64,000 bases of DNA from Nocardia asteroides (GTDB taxonomy: Bacteria > Actinomycetota > Actinomycetes > Mycobacteriales > Mycobacteriaceae). The number at the start of each line of letters is the position of its first letter. Positions within the stretch are counted from its first letter, which is position 1. Where the stretch lies: contig NZ_CP089214.1 in assembly GCF_021183625.1 (NCBI RefSeq), positions 2,542,001 to 2,606,000 on the forward strand, written 5' to 3'. The translations under genes and the position numbers were made by a program. Below are positions 34,575 through 42,655 of this stretch, one piece after another. The notes under the pieces were generated by a model. It was not told where the DNA came from, ran no database searches, and saw only the letters and a program-made list of their open reading frames with translations.

Positions 34575-35839
34575 CAGGCCCCCACGACGCGCCTGCCGGG
34601 CACCTGCCTGCCGCCGCGGAACGGCTGCACCGCACCCGCCCCGCCACCCGGCGTCACCACCGGCGGCGGCGGATTGTTGTCGATGCACTCGGCGGCGTCG
34701 AGCGCGAGCCGGTAGCCGCGCTTGACCACGGTCTGGATCGCCTTCGGCGTGCCGAGCCCGGCGCGCAGCCGGGCGATGGCGGTCTCCACCGCGTGCGTGT
34801 CGTCGCCCCCGCCGGGCAGCGCGGCAAGCAGGTCCTCCCTGGACACCACCCGCCCCGGCTGCCTGGCCAGCGCCCGCATCAGCGCCATCGGAGCAGGTGC
34901 GAGCTGGCGCACCTCGCCGTCGACCACCACGCAGGCGCCACGCACGCTGATGTGGTGCCCGGCGGCGTAGATCCGGTTCGCCCGCCGCGGCAGCTCCTCG
35001 GCGACGTGCCTGGCCAGCGCGCCGAGCCTGGCCCGCGCGGGCTGGGTGGTCGGCACGCCGAGCTCCTCCAGCGGGGCCGCGGTGATCGGCCCGACGCAGG
35101 CGGCGAGCACCCGGCCGCGCAGCGCGTAGAGCAGCCCCTCGAGCAGCCCGGTCGCCTTGGCGCGCATGAGCATCGAGGCCACCGCGGGCGCGCTGGTGAA
35201 GGTGACGCAGTCGATGCTGCCGGTGACGACGGATTCGATCAGGGTGTCCATCGGGCCGTTGTCGTCCGGCGGCACCCAGCGGTACACCGGGACCGGCACC
35301 ACGTCGGCGCCCGCGCAGCGCAGCACCTCGCAGAAGTCGGGGACCGGCTCCCACTCGGTGGTGGCGCCGTGCAGCTGCACCGCGATCCGCACCCCCTCCA
35401 CGCCCTCGGCGAGCAGGTGGTCGAGCACCTCGGCGGAGGATTCCGAGGCCGGCGACCACTCCTCGCGCAGCTCGGCGGCGCGGATGGCGCCCTTGGCCTT
35501 GGGGCCGCGGGCCAGCATCCGGACGCCGGAGAGGGTCTCGCGCAGCTCCTCGGCCAGCCCCCAGCCCTCGGCGGCCTCCATCCAGCCGCGGAAGCCGATG
35601 CCGGTGGTGGCGACGACGATCTGCGGCGGCTCGGCCATGAGCTGCCTGGTGACGCGCTCGAGCTCGGTGTCGTCGGCGAGCGGGATGATCCGGATGGCGG
35701 GCGCGGAGACGATGCCCGCTCCCCGCCGGACGAGCAGGGTGGCGAACTCCTCGGCACGGCGCGCGGCCGTGATGCCTATGGTGAAGCCCGCTAGGGCAGC
35801 GCTCGGGTCGGGCGTCGTCATGGGCGTGGCCTCATCCAT
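34571..35839 (-). CDS. nnaR: NnaR-type regulator: HemD-like domain plus winged helix
   Basis: About 422 residues. Residues about 20-265 resemble uroporphyrinogen-III synthase (FTIGITAARRAEEFATLLVRRG, VVATTGIGFRGW, VTFTSAPAVASML). Residues about 295-385 are an OmpR-type winged helix (MALMRALARQPGRVVSREDLLAALPG, HAVETAIARLRAGLG, IQTVVKRGYRLAL). A Pro/Gly-rich tail follows. This fusion is the hallmark of NnaR, which with GlnR activates nitrate/nitrite assimilation genes in Streptomyces and Mycobacterium smegmatis. It overlaps nirD by eight bases; ATG at 35821 is an alternative start. Enzymatic HemD activity is uncertain. Confidence 0.88.
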   Translation of the reverse strand: MDEATPMTTPDPSAALAGFTIGITAARRAEEFATLLVRRGAGIVSAPAIRIIPLADDTELERVTRQLMAEPPQIVVATTGIGFRGWMEAAEGWGLAEELRETLSGVRMLARGPKAKGAIRAAELREEWSPASESSAEVLDHLLAEGVEGVRIAVQLHGATTEWEPVPDFCEVLRCAGADVVPVPVYRWVPPDDNGPMDTLIESVVTGSIDCVTFTSAPAVASMLMRAKATGLLEGLLYALRGRVLAACVGPITAAPLEELGVPTTQPARARLGALARHVAEELPRRANRIYAAGHHISVRGACVVVDGEVRQLAPAPMALMRALARQPGRVVSREDLLAALPGGGDDTHAVETAIARLRAGLGTPKAIQTVVKRGYRLALDAAECIDNNPPPPVVTPGGGAGAVQPFRGGRQVPGRRVVGAW

Positions 35840-36230
35840 CCGAGGCGGTGTCACCGACCGGCTTGTTCGAAATCGACACCAGCCCGTCGTCGACCCGCAC
35901 CGCGTAAACCGGCAGCGCTGCCGAATCATCGTCCAGGCAGCGGCCATCCACCAGGGAGAAGGCCTGCTTGAGCAGCGGCGACGCCACCACGGGCACGCCG
36001 CCGCGATCGCCGACGATCCCGCGCGACATCACCGCGGCGCGACCGAACGGGTCGATATTGCCGACGGCGTAGAGCACGCCGCCGGGGAGCAGGAACAGCG
36101 CTGCCTGGCGGCCGCCGCGCAGCAGGACCGCGACGCCGCGGCCAGGGGTCAGGTAGTCGAGGCGGCAGGCCTGTGTCCACCCGGTCGTCGTGGCCGGCGC
36201 GTAGCCGGGGGTGTCGATAACGGTCATCAC
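35832..36230 (-). CDS. nirD: Nitrite reductase small subunit NirD
   Basis: 132-residue Rieske-like subunit of cytoplasmic NADH-dependent nitrite reductase. Family features: VAVLLRGGRQAALFLLPGGVLYAVGNIDPFGRAAVMSRGIVG and VVASPLLKQAFSLVDGRCLDD. As in other NirD proteins, the Cys/His ligands of true Rieske clusters are missing, so it is structural. Two adjacent ATGs (36230, 36227) follow GAGGAGAAG. It is 62 bp downstream of nirB. Confidence 0.92.
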   Translation of the reverse strand: MMTVIDTPGYAPATTTGWTQACRLDYLTPGRGVAVLLRGGRQAALFLLPGGVLYAVGNIDPFGRAAVMSRGIVGDRGGVPVVASPLLKQAFSLVDGRCLDDDSAALPVYAVRVDDGLVSISNKPVGDTASDG

Positions 36231-36292
36231 TCTTCTCCTCGCCGAAGCCCTACCTATTGGTACCGGCGTCCTGTTTCCACGCGGTTAATCGG

Positions 36293-38824
36293 TCATTTCC
36301 CGGCTGTAGCCGCGATCGGGGGCATGCCGAGCAGAACCGGCACCTTGCGCTCGCCGCTGTCGTCGAAGGAGATGGTCGGGTCGGACTCCTCCGGCGCGTT
36401 CACGAACGACACGAACCGGGAGAGCTTCTCCGGATCATCCAGCACCGCGGCCCATTCGTCGCGGTAACCGTCCACGTGCTGGTCCATGGCCCGCTCCAGC
36501 TCGTCGGCGATACCGAGGCTGTCCTCGCACACCACCGAGCGAACGTAGTCGATGCCGCCCTCGAGTGATTCCTGCCACGGCGCGGTGCGCTGCAGCCGGT
36601 CCGCGGTGCGGACGTAGAACATCAGGTAGCGGTCGATGTAGCTGATGAGGGTGGCGTCGTCCAGCTCGCCCGCCAGCAGCACCGCGTGCTTGGGGGTGAG
36701 CCCGCCGTTGCCGCCGACGTAGAGGTTCCAGCCGTTCTCGGTGGCGATCACCCCGACATCCTTGCCGCGCGCCTCGGCGCACTCGCGGGCGCAGCCGCTG
36801 ACCCCGAGCTTGATCTTGTGTGGCGAGCGCAGCCCGCGGTACCGCTTCTCCAGCAGCACCGCCATGCCGACCGAGTCCTGCTGGCCGTACCGGCACCAGG
36901 TGGAGCCGACGCAGCTCTTCACGGTGCGCAGCGACTTGCCGTAGGCGTGCCCGGACTCCATGCCCGCGTCAACCAGCCGCTGCCAGATCAGCGGCAGCTG
37001 CTCCACCCGGGCGCCGAAGAGGTCGATCCGCTGGCCGCCGGTGACCTTCACGTACAGGTCGAACTCCTTCGCGACCTGGCCGATGGTGATCAGCTGCTCG
37101 GCGGTGACCTCGCCACCAGGCATCCGCGGCACCACCGAGTAGGTGCCGTTCTTCTGCAGGTTGGCCAGGAAGTGGTCGTTGGTGTCCTGCAGCGCGGCCT
37201 GCTCGCCGTCCAGGATGTGCTCGCTGGAGGTGGAGGCCAGGATGGAGGCGACCGTCGGCTTGCAGATGTCGCAGCCGGAGCCCTTCCCGTGCTTGGCGAT
37301 CAGCCCGGAGAAGGTGCGGATCCCGGTCACCTGGACGATCTGGAAGAGCTCGGCGCGGGACTGCTCGAAGTGCTCGCAGAGCGCCTTCGACATGGCGACG
37401 CCGGACTGCTCGAGCAGCTTCTTGAGCATCGGCACGCAGCCGCCGCAGGAGGTGCCGGCCGAGGTGCAGCTCTTGATGCCGGGGACGTCGCAGGCGCCGT
37501 CGGCGATGGCGCCGCAGATGGCGCCCTTGGAGATGTTGTTGCAGGAGCAGATCTGCGCGTCGTCCGGCAGCGCGTCGGCGCCGAGCTCGGCGCCTGCCGG
37601 GGAGATCAGCGCGGCGGGCTCGGCGGGCAGCGGCCGCCCGACCAGCGGGCGCAGCGCCGCGTACTGCGAGGCGTCGCCGACCAGGATGCCGCCGAGCAGG
37701 GTCTGCGCGTCGTCGGAGACGACCAGCTTGGCGTAGGTGCCCTTGGCGGCGTCGTGCAGCACCACCGAGAGCGCGCCCTCGGTGGTCCCGTGCGCGTCGC
37801 CGAAGCTGGCGACGTCGACGCCGAGCAGCTTGAGCTTGGTGGAGAGGTCGGCGCCGGGGAACTCGCCCGCGCCGCCGAGCAGCCGATCGGCCACGATCTC
37901 GGCGGTGGTGTAGCCGGGGGCGACCAGGCCGTAGCAGACGCCCTCGACCGCGGCGCACTCGCCGATGGCGTAGATGTGCGGGTCCGAGGTCCGCAGCCCC
38001 AGGTCGGTGACGATGCCGCCGCGCGGCCCGACCTCCAGCCCGGCGTCCCTGGCGATCTGGTCGCGCGGGCGGACGCCTGCCGAGAAGACCAGCAGCCCGG
38101 CCTCGATCACGCTCTCGTCGCTCAGCGTGATCTTCAGCCGGTTCGCCGCGGTGTCGCCGGTGGCCTCGATGGACGAGGTGCCGACGCCGGTGTGCACGTG
38201 CAGCCCGAGGTCGCTGACCAGCCGCTCCAGCACCGCGCCGCCGCCCTCGTCGACCTGCGCGGGCATCAGCCGCTGGTTGTACTCGACGACGTGCGGGGTC
38301 ATCCCGAGCATCCGCAGCGCGTTCGCCGCCTCCAGCCCGAGCAGCCCGCCGCCGACGACCACGCCGTGCGCGCCGGGACCTGCGGCTTCCGCGGCGGCGC
38401 GGATGCCGTCCAGGTCGTCGAGGGTGCGGTAGACGAAGCACTCGGCGTGCTCGTGGCCGGGCACCGGCGGGACGAAGGGGTACGAGCCGGTGGCGAGCAC
38501 CAGCGCGTCGTAGGCGAGCACGTCGCCGGTCGTGGTGGTGACGGTGCGCGCGTCCCGGTCGATGGCCGCGCCGCTCTGGCCGAGCCGCAGCTCCACCAGG
38601 GGGTCCCCGGCGTACTCGTTGCCGGGCAGCGCCAGCGCGGCGGTCTCCCAGTTGCCGACGTAGGAGGAGAGCCCGACCCGGTCGTAGGCGGGCAGCGCCT
38701 CCTCGCTGAGCACGATGACCCGCCAGGTGCCCTCGGTGTCCCTGGCGCGCAGCGCCTCGACGAAGCGGTGGCCGACCATGCCGTGACCGACGACCACGGC
38801 GGTGCGAGTTGCTGTGGATGTCAT
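36293..38824 (-). CDS. nirB: Nitrite reductase large subunit NirB
   Basis: 843-residue cytoplasmic enzyme reducing nitrite to ammonium with NAD(P)H. In order: an FAD/NAD-binding reductase half (VVVGHGMVGHRFVEAL, GVVVGGGLLGLEAANAL), a BFD-like 2Fe-2S domain near residue 425 (CSCNNISKGAICGAI...CTSAGTSCGGC), a sulfite/nitrite reductase ferredoxin-like part, and the sirohaem/4Fe-4S ligands CVGSTWC and CARECAE near residues 635-685. The ATG follows GAAGGGA. Its cofactor can be supplied by the chelatase at the end of the operon. Confidence 0.95.
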   Translation of the reverse strand: MTSTATRTAVVVGHGMVGHRFVEALRARDTEGTWRVIVLSEEALPAYDRVGLSSYVGNWETAALALPGNEYAGDPLVELRLGQSGAAIDRDARTVTTTTGDVLAYDALVLATGSYPFVPPVPGHEHAECFVYRTLDDLDGIRAAAEAAGPGAHGVVVGGGLLGLEAANALRMLGMTPHVVEYNQRLMPAQVDEGGGAVLERLVSDLGLHVHTGVGTSSIEATGDTAANRLKITLSDESVIEAGLLVFSAGVRPRDQIARDAGLEVGPRGGIVTDLGLRTSDPHIYAIGECAAVEGVCYGLVAPGYTTAEIVADRLLGGAGEFPGADLSTKLKLLGVDVASFGDAHGTTEGALSVVLHDAAKGTYAKLVVSDDAQTLLGGILVGDASQYAALRPLVGRPLPAEPAALISPAGAELGADALPDDAQICSCNNISKGAICGAIADGACDVPGIKSCTSAGTSCGGCVPMLKKLLEQSGVAMSKALCEHFEQSRAELFQIVQVTGIRTFSGLIAKHGKGSGCDICKPTVASILASTSSEHILDGEQAALQDTNDHFLANLQKNGTYSVVPRMPGGEVTAEQLITIGQVAKEFDLYVKVTGGQRIDLFGARVEQLPLIWQRLVDAGMESGHAYGKSLRTVKSCVGSTWCRYGQQDSVGMAVLLEKRYRGLRSPHKIKLGVSGCARECAEARGKDVGVIATENGWNLYVGGNGGLTPKHAVLLAGELDDATLISYIDRYLMFYVRTADRLQRTAPWQESLEGGIDYVRSVVCEDSLGIADELERAMDQHVDGYRDEWAAVLDDPEKLSRFVSFVNAPEESDPTISFDDSGERKVPVLLGMPPIAATAGK

Positions 38825-38853
38825 GGGGAGTCCCTTCGGGGAGTCGTTGCGGG

Positions 38854-40287
38854 TCAGCGGGCGGGGACGGCGTCGGCCTCGGCTTCGAGGACCAGCGCCT
38901 CCGCCTCGACGACGATGTCGGTGGCCGCGGCGGGACGGCGGACGAACACCAGCCAGCTGAGCGCGACACACGCGACGTAGAAGCCGGTGAAGACCCAGAA
39001 GGCGGTGGTGGCCGAGCTGGTGGAGGCGTAGGAGGAGCGCAGCACCAGGTTGATCCCGACCCCGCCGAGCGCGCCGATGGCGCCGACGAAGCCGATCAGC
39101 GCGCCGGAGGTGTTCTGCGACCACGCGGCCCGCTCCGGCTCGGCCAGGCCGAGCGTGCGGGACTCCTCCTCGAACACCGACGGGATGAGCTTGGTGACCG
39201 AGCCGTTGCCGAGCCCGGAGAGCACGAAGAGCGCGATGAAGCCGATGACGAGCGCCGTCATGGTGCCGCCGGTCGGGACGCCGCCGTTGCTGTCACCGAC
39301 GGTGCTCGCCCCCGCCACCAGCACGGCCGCCGCGGTCATCAGCACGAAGACCACCGCGGTCACCCGGCCGCCGCCGACCCGGTCGGCCAGCTTGCCGCCG
39401 TAGGGCCTGGCCAGCGAGCCGAGCAGCGGGCCGAGGAAGGCGATCGAGGCGGCGTGCAGGGTGGCCTGGGCGGCGGTGTCGCCGCCTGCCCGGAAGCTCA
39501 GCTGCAGTACCTGGCCGAAGGCGAAGCCGTAGCCGATGAACGAGCCGAAGGTGCCGATGTAGAGGAACGCGACGGCCCAGGAGCGGCGCACCTTCAGCGC
39601 GGTGAGCATGTAGCCGAGGTCGGCCTTCTGGTTCGCCAGGTTGTCCATGTAGAGCGCGGCGCCGACGCCTGCCAGCGCGATCAGCACCAGGTAGACGGCG
39701 CAGATCACCGAGGCGTACCCGTTGCCGAGCGTCGCGATCACCGCCAGCCCGACCAGCTGGATCACCGGGACGCCGATATTGCCGCCGCCCGCGTTCAGCC
39801 CGAGCGCCCAGCCCTTGAGCCGCTGCGGGTAGAAGGCGTTGATATTGGTCATCGACGAGGCGAAGTTGCCGCCGCCGAGCCCGGCGAAGGCCGCCACCAC
39901 CAGGAAGGTGGTGTACGAAGTGCCGGGCTGGTTCACGAAGTACAGCGTGAGCAGCGTCGGGATCAGCAGCATGAGCGCGCTGAAGACCGTCCAGTTGCGG
40001 CCGCCGAAGCGGGCCGTGGCGACGGTGTAGGGGATGCGCAGCAGCGCACCGACCAGCGTCGGCACCGCGACCAGGAAGAACTTCCCGGCCGGGTCGATGC
40101 CGAACTGGTCGGCCGGCATGAACAGCACCATGACCGACCAGATCGACCAGACGGAGAACCCGACGTGCTCGGCGAAGACCGACCAGATCAGATTGCGCCT
40201 GGCGATCTCCTTGCCGCCTGCTTCCCAGGCAGCGACATCCTCGGCATCCCAGTCGGTGATGGTGTGCGTGCGGGTCGACGTGCTCAA
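38854..40287 (-). CDS. narK: Nitrate/nitrite transporter NarK (major facilitator)
   Basis: 477-residue, 12-helix membrane transporter of the nitrate/nitrite porter family. Seen: AVPTLVGALLRIPYTVATARFGGRN, the first nitrate signature AGLGGGNFASSMTNINAFYP, GWALGLNAGGGNIGVP and GLGNGSVTKLIPSVF, the second signature region. I chose TTG at 40287 because AGGGAGG stands five bases upstream; a TTG at 40317 would add ten residues without such a site. First gene of narK-nirB-nirD-nnaR-chelatase, so it most probably feeds nitrate or nitrite to the reductases. Confidence 0.92.
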   Translation of the reverse strand: MSTSTRTHTITDWDAEDVAAWEAGGKEIARRNLIWSVFAEHVGFSVWSIWSVMVLFMPADQFGIDPAGKFFLVAVPTLVGALLRIPYTVATARFGGRNWTVFSALMLLIPTLLTLYFVNQPGTSYTTFLVVAAFAGLGGGNFASSMTNINAFYPQRLKGWALGLNAGGGNIGVPVIQLVGLAVIATLGNGYASVICAVYLVLIALAGVGAALYMDNLANQKADLGYMLTALKVRRSWAVAFLYIGTFGSFIGYGFAFGQVLQLSFRAGGDTAAQATLHAASIAFLGPLLGSLARPYGGKLADRVGGGRVTAVVFVLMTAAAVLVAGASTVGDSNGGVPTGGTMTALVIGFIALFVLSGLGNGSVTKLIPSVFEEESRTLGLAEPERAAWSQNTSGALIGFVGAIGALGGVGINLVLRSSYASTSSATTAFWVFTGFYVACVALSWLVFVRRPAAATDIVVEAEALVLEAEADAVPAR

Positions 40288-40531
40288 CGGGGCCTCCCTG
40301 TCGTGCGGATGGCCCAACGGTAGGGAACGGGTATTGCCGGAATGCTGCGCGAAATTGCCGCCGGATCAACGGTTGCTCACCTGCCGCGCGGAGCGGGGGT
40401 GAGACCCGGAGCTTTGTTTCGGGCGTGTGACACAACGGTTCTCGTCGCGTCACGAAGAGCCGAAACCGCAGGTTACCGCCGGTGAGGTGTGACCTACAGC
40501 ATGAACCGGGCAGCCGCGGGGCGCAACCGGA
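40288..40531 (-). promoter_or_regulatory. Control region of the narK-nirBD-nnaR operon
   Basis: 244-bp gap without a gene. A TACCGT hexamer (40322-40317) could be the -10, leaving a short leader to the TTG start. At 40422-40440 lies GGCGTGTGACACAACGGTT, matching 15 of 19 positions of the narG upstream element. Further upstream GTCAC (40449), GAAAC (40462), GGTTACC (40471) and GTGTGAC (40487) resemble scattered GlnR half-sites, though spacing is irregular. Confidence 0.5.
40422..40440. promoter_or_regulatory. Candidate NnaR site upstream of narK
   Basis: GGCGTGTGACACAACGGTT, centred on the palindrome TGTG-A-CACA. It shares 15 of 19 bases with the segment starting at 19410 before narG. It stands about 110-120 bp upstream of the likely start of transcription. 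Binding by NnaR is inferred from the presence of nnaR in this operon. Confidence 0.55.
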
Positions 40532-41785
40532 TCACCAGCTGTCCTCGAGCATCCGCGGCTTGCAGGCCTGCCAGGCCCCGAGCAGCATCACCACGGCCAC
40601 CACCGAGAGCAGCCCGAGACCGGCGGCCCAGCCGCCGGTCGCCGTGTGCAGCACGCCGAAGAGCAGCGGGCCGACGCAGGCCACCGCGTACCCGACGCCC
40701 TGCGCGAAGCCGGAGAGCGCGGCCGAGCCCTCCTGGGTGCGGGTGCGCAGGTTGATGAGGGTGAGCGCCATCGGGAAGGTGCTCGGGCCGAGGCCGAGGA
40801 TCACCACCCACAGCACCGGGGCCGCCATCGGCGCGAAGTACAGCCCGGCGAAGGCCACCCAGAAGCACACCGCGCAGCCGAGGACGATCGGGAACGGGTT
40901 CGCGAAGCGGGCGATCACCACCGGCGAGCCGAGCGCCGCGACCAGCCCGAGCAGCGCGAAGAGCGCCACCATGGTGCCGCCGAAGGCGGCGTCGGCGCCC
41001 GCGTCGACGAGCACGGCGGGCAGCCAGGCGAAGATCGCGTAGGTGGAGAGCGAGGTCATGCCGAACATGACGGCCATGCCCCAGGCCACCGGCGAGCGCC
41101 AGACCCGGCCGCGCGCGGCACCGGATTCGGGCAGCGCGGTGCCGTCGGCGCGGTCGCGCCCGCGCCGGACGCGCAGCACGGCGAACCACGGCAGCGCGGC
41201 CGCGAAGCCGACCAGCGCCCAGACCCCGATCGAGATCCGCCAGCCCTGTGCCTCCGCCAGCGGCACCGCGACCAGCGCGGGCAGCACCGTTCCGAGCTGC
41301 ACCATGGTGATGTAGAGCGCGCTCAGCACCGCGACCCGGTCCGGGAAGTACCGCTTGACCAGCGGCGGGATCACCACGTTGCCGATGCCCATGCCGACGA
41401 GCGCGAGCGCGGAGAAGACCAGCAGCGCGCCGGTGCCGGAGACGGTGGCGCGGATCAGCATGCCGGTGCCCGCGGCCAGCATGGCCACCAGCGCGGTGCG
41501 CTCCAGCCCGAGCGGGCGCACCAGCAGCGGCGCGAGCACGCCGGAGAGCGCGAAGGCCGCGGTCGGAATCATGCCGAAGACCCCGACCACCGCGGTGCCG
41601 TAGCCGATGTCGGCGCCGATCCGCTCGGCCAGCGGGCTGAACGCGGTGACCGCCACCCGGAGGGTGAAGGCGGACATCACGATCGCGGCGAATACCAGCA
41701 GGCGACCCTCCAGCAACGCGCGCCGACGCGCCGCGGGCTGCGTCGACGTGGATTCGGTCACCGATGGGTCGAGTGTGGCAGTCAC
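40532..41785 (-). CDS. MFS transporter of the CynX/NimT type
   Basis: 417-residue major facilitator with twelve predicted helices. Features match the cyanate/nitroimidazole (CynX/NimT) subgroup: NVVIPPLVKRYFPDRVAVLSALYITMVQLG and GLGPSTFPMALTLINLRTRT. The substrate is unknown. GTG at 41785 has TATGAT six bases upstream, a leaderless layout; a TTG further upstream would place the -10 inside the coding region. It is divergent from a GntR regulator across 65 bp and upstream of, but not co-directionally coupled to, the narK promoter. Confidence 0.85.
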   Translation of the reverse strand: MTATLDPSVTESTSTQPAARRRALLEGRLLVFAAIVMSAFTLRVAVTAFSPLAERIGADIGYGTAVVGVFGMIPTAAFALSGVLAPLLVRPLGLERTALVAMLAAGTGMLIRATVSGTGALLVFSALALVGMGIGNVVIPPLVKRYFPDRVAVLSALYITMVQLGTVLPALVAVPLAEAQGWRISIGVWALVGFAAALPWFAVLRVRRGRDRADGTALPESGAARGRVWRSPVAWGMAVMFGMTSLSTYAIFAWLPAVLVDAGADAAFGGTMVALFALLGLVAALGSPVVIARFANPFPIVLGCAVCFWVAFAGLYFAPMAAPVLWVVILGLGPSTFPMALTLINLRTRTQEGSAALSGFAQGVGYAVACVGPLLFGVLHTATGGWAAGLGLLSVVAVVMLLGAWQACKPRMLEDSW

Positions 41786-41803
41786 CCGGAAATCATAGGA
41801 TGA

Positions 41804-41818
41804 CCCGATGATGTCGGG
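41804..41818. promoter_or_regulatory. Candidate GntR operator
   Basis: Perfect inverted repeat CCCGA-TGATG-TCGGG midway between the divergent MFS (start 41785) and GntR (start 41851) genes. It lies next to the MFS -10 box (41797-41792) and upstream of the GntR -10 TACCCT (41839-41844), so one bound protein could repress both. Confidence 0.55.
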
Positions 41819-41850
41819 CAACCCTGTGTGAGCAGCGGTACCCTGTTGCG

Positions 41851-42522
41851 GTGCAACCCGTCCGGCGCACCAGCCTCATCGCCCAGGTGACCGAACAGCT
41901 GCGAGCCGAAATACGCTCCGGCCGTTGGGTGATCGGCTCGCGCATACCCACCGAACCCGAACTCACCGAGCTCACCGGCACCGGCCGCAACACCGTGCGC
42001 GAGGCGGTGCAGGCGCTGGTGCACGCGGGCATGCTGGAGCGCAGGCAGGGCTCCGGCACCTACGTCATCGCCGCCTCCGAGGTGGGCGGCACGCTCGGCA
42101 AGTACTTCGCCGACGCCGAGGAGCGCGACATCCTCGAGCTGCGCAAGGCGCTGGACACCACCGCCGCCGGGCTGGCCGCGCGCCGCCGCGACGACGCCGA
42201 CATCGAGAACCTGCTCCGGTTGCTCGCGGTGCGCAACGAGCAGAACTGGGACCACTACGACGCCCGCTCGGTCGCCGCCGACGTCGAGCTGCACCGCGCC
42301 ATCGTCGTCGCCAGCCACAACGCGGTGTACCTGGAGTTCTACGATTCGCTGCTGCCGACCATCGAGCGGGTGATCGCCGCGCGGGCGGTGAAGCAGCCTT
42401 CCGGGTACCAGGAGGAGCACACCGACCTGGTGCGGGCGGTGATCGACGGCGACCAGGAGCGCGCCGAGCGGGCCGCGAACTGCTTCCTCGGCTCGCTCAT
42501 CGCCGAGTACCCGGACCACTGA
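41851..42522 (+). CDS. GntR-family regulator, FadR/FCD type
   Basis: 223-residue regulator. An N-terminal winged helix (RTSLIAQVTEQLRAEIRSGRWVIGSRIPTEPELTE through GTGRNTVREAVQALVHAGML) is joined to an FCD all-helical ligand domain (ILELRKALDTTAAGLAARR, ELHRAIVVASHNAVYLEFYDSL, EEHTDLVRAVIDGD) with Asp/His positions suited to metal binding. GTG start six bases after TACCCT. Most likely controls the divergent MFS exporter. narK2 follows 133 bp downstream with its own signals. Confidence 0.88.
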   Translation: MQPVRRTSLIAQVTEQLRAEIRSGRWVIGSRIPTEPELTELTGTGRNTVREAVQALVHAGMLERRQGSGTYVIAASEVGGTLGKYFADAEERDILELRKALDTTAAGLAARRRDDADIENLLRLLAVRNEQNWDHYDARSVAADVELHRAIVVASHNAVYLEFYDSLLPTIERVIAARAVKQPSGYQEEHTDLVRAVIDGDQERAERAANCFLGSLIAEYPDH

Positions 42523-42523
42523 G

Positions 42524-42550
42524 GTAACCGAAGGGTCACCATCCGGTTGC
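42524..42550 (+). promoter_or_regulatory. GlnR-box-like repeats upstream of narK2
   Basis: GTAAC (42524-42528), GTCAC (42535-42539) and GTTGC (42546-42550) are separated by exactly six bases each, giving the 11-bp phasing of GlnR sites. They stand about 70-100 bp upstream of a -10-like TACCTT (42616-42621) that has no good -35, as expected for an activated promoter. Confidence 0.45.
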
Positions 42551-42655
42551 CGCCGATGTGAGCGGGAATTGCCGCCCGCGTCATCGGGGGCCACGGGGAC
42601 GCAACAACGATTTCCTACCTTGTGATGGACCGAGGTGTCGAGGGGAAGGAATCCG

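Noticed and set aside
36686..38980. Rightward open frame of about 760 codons opposite nirB
   Set aside because: Shadow of nirB; low-complexity Gly/Arg/Val/Asp sequence without any family pattern.
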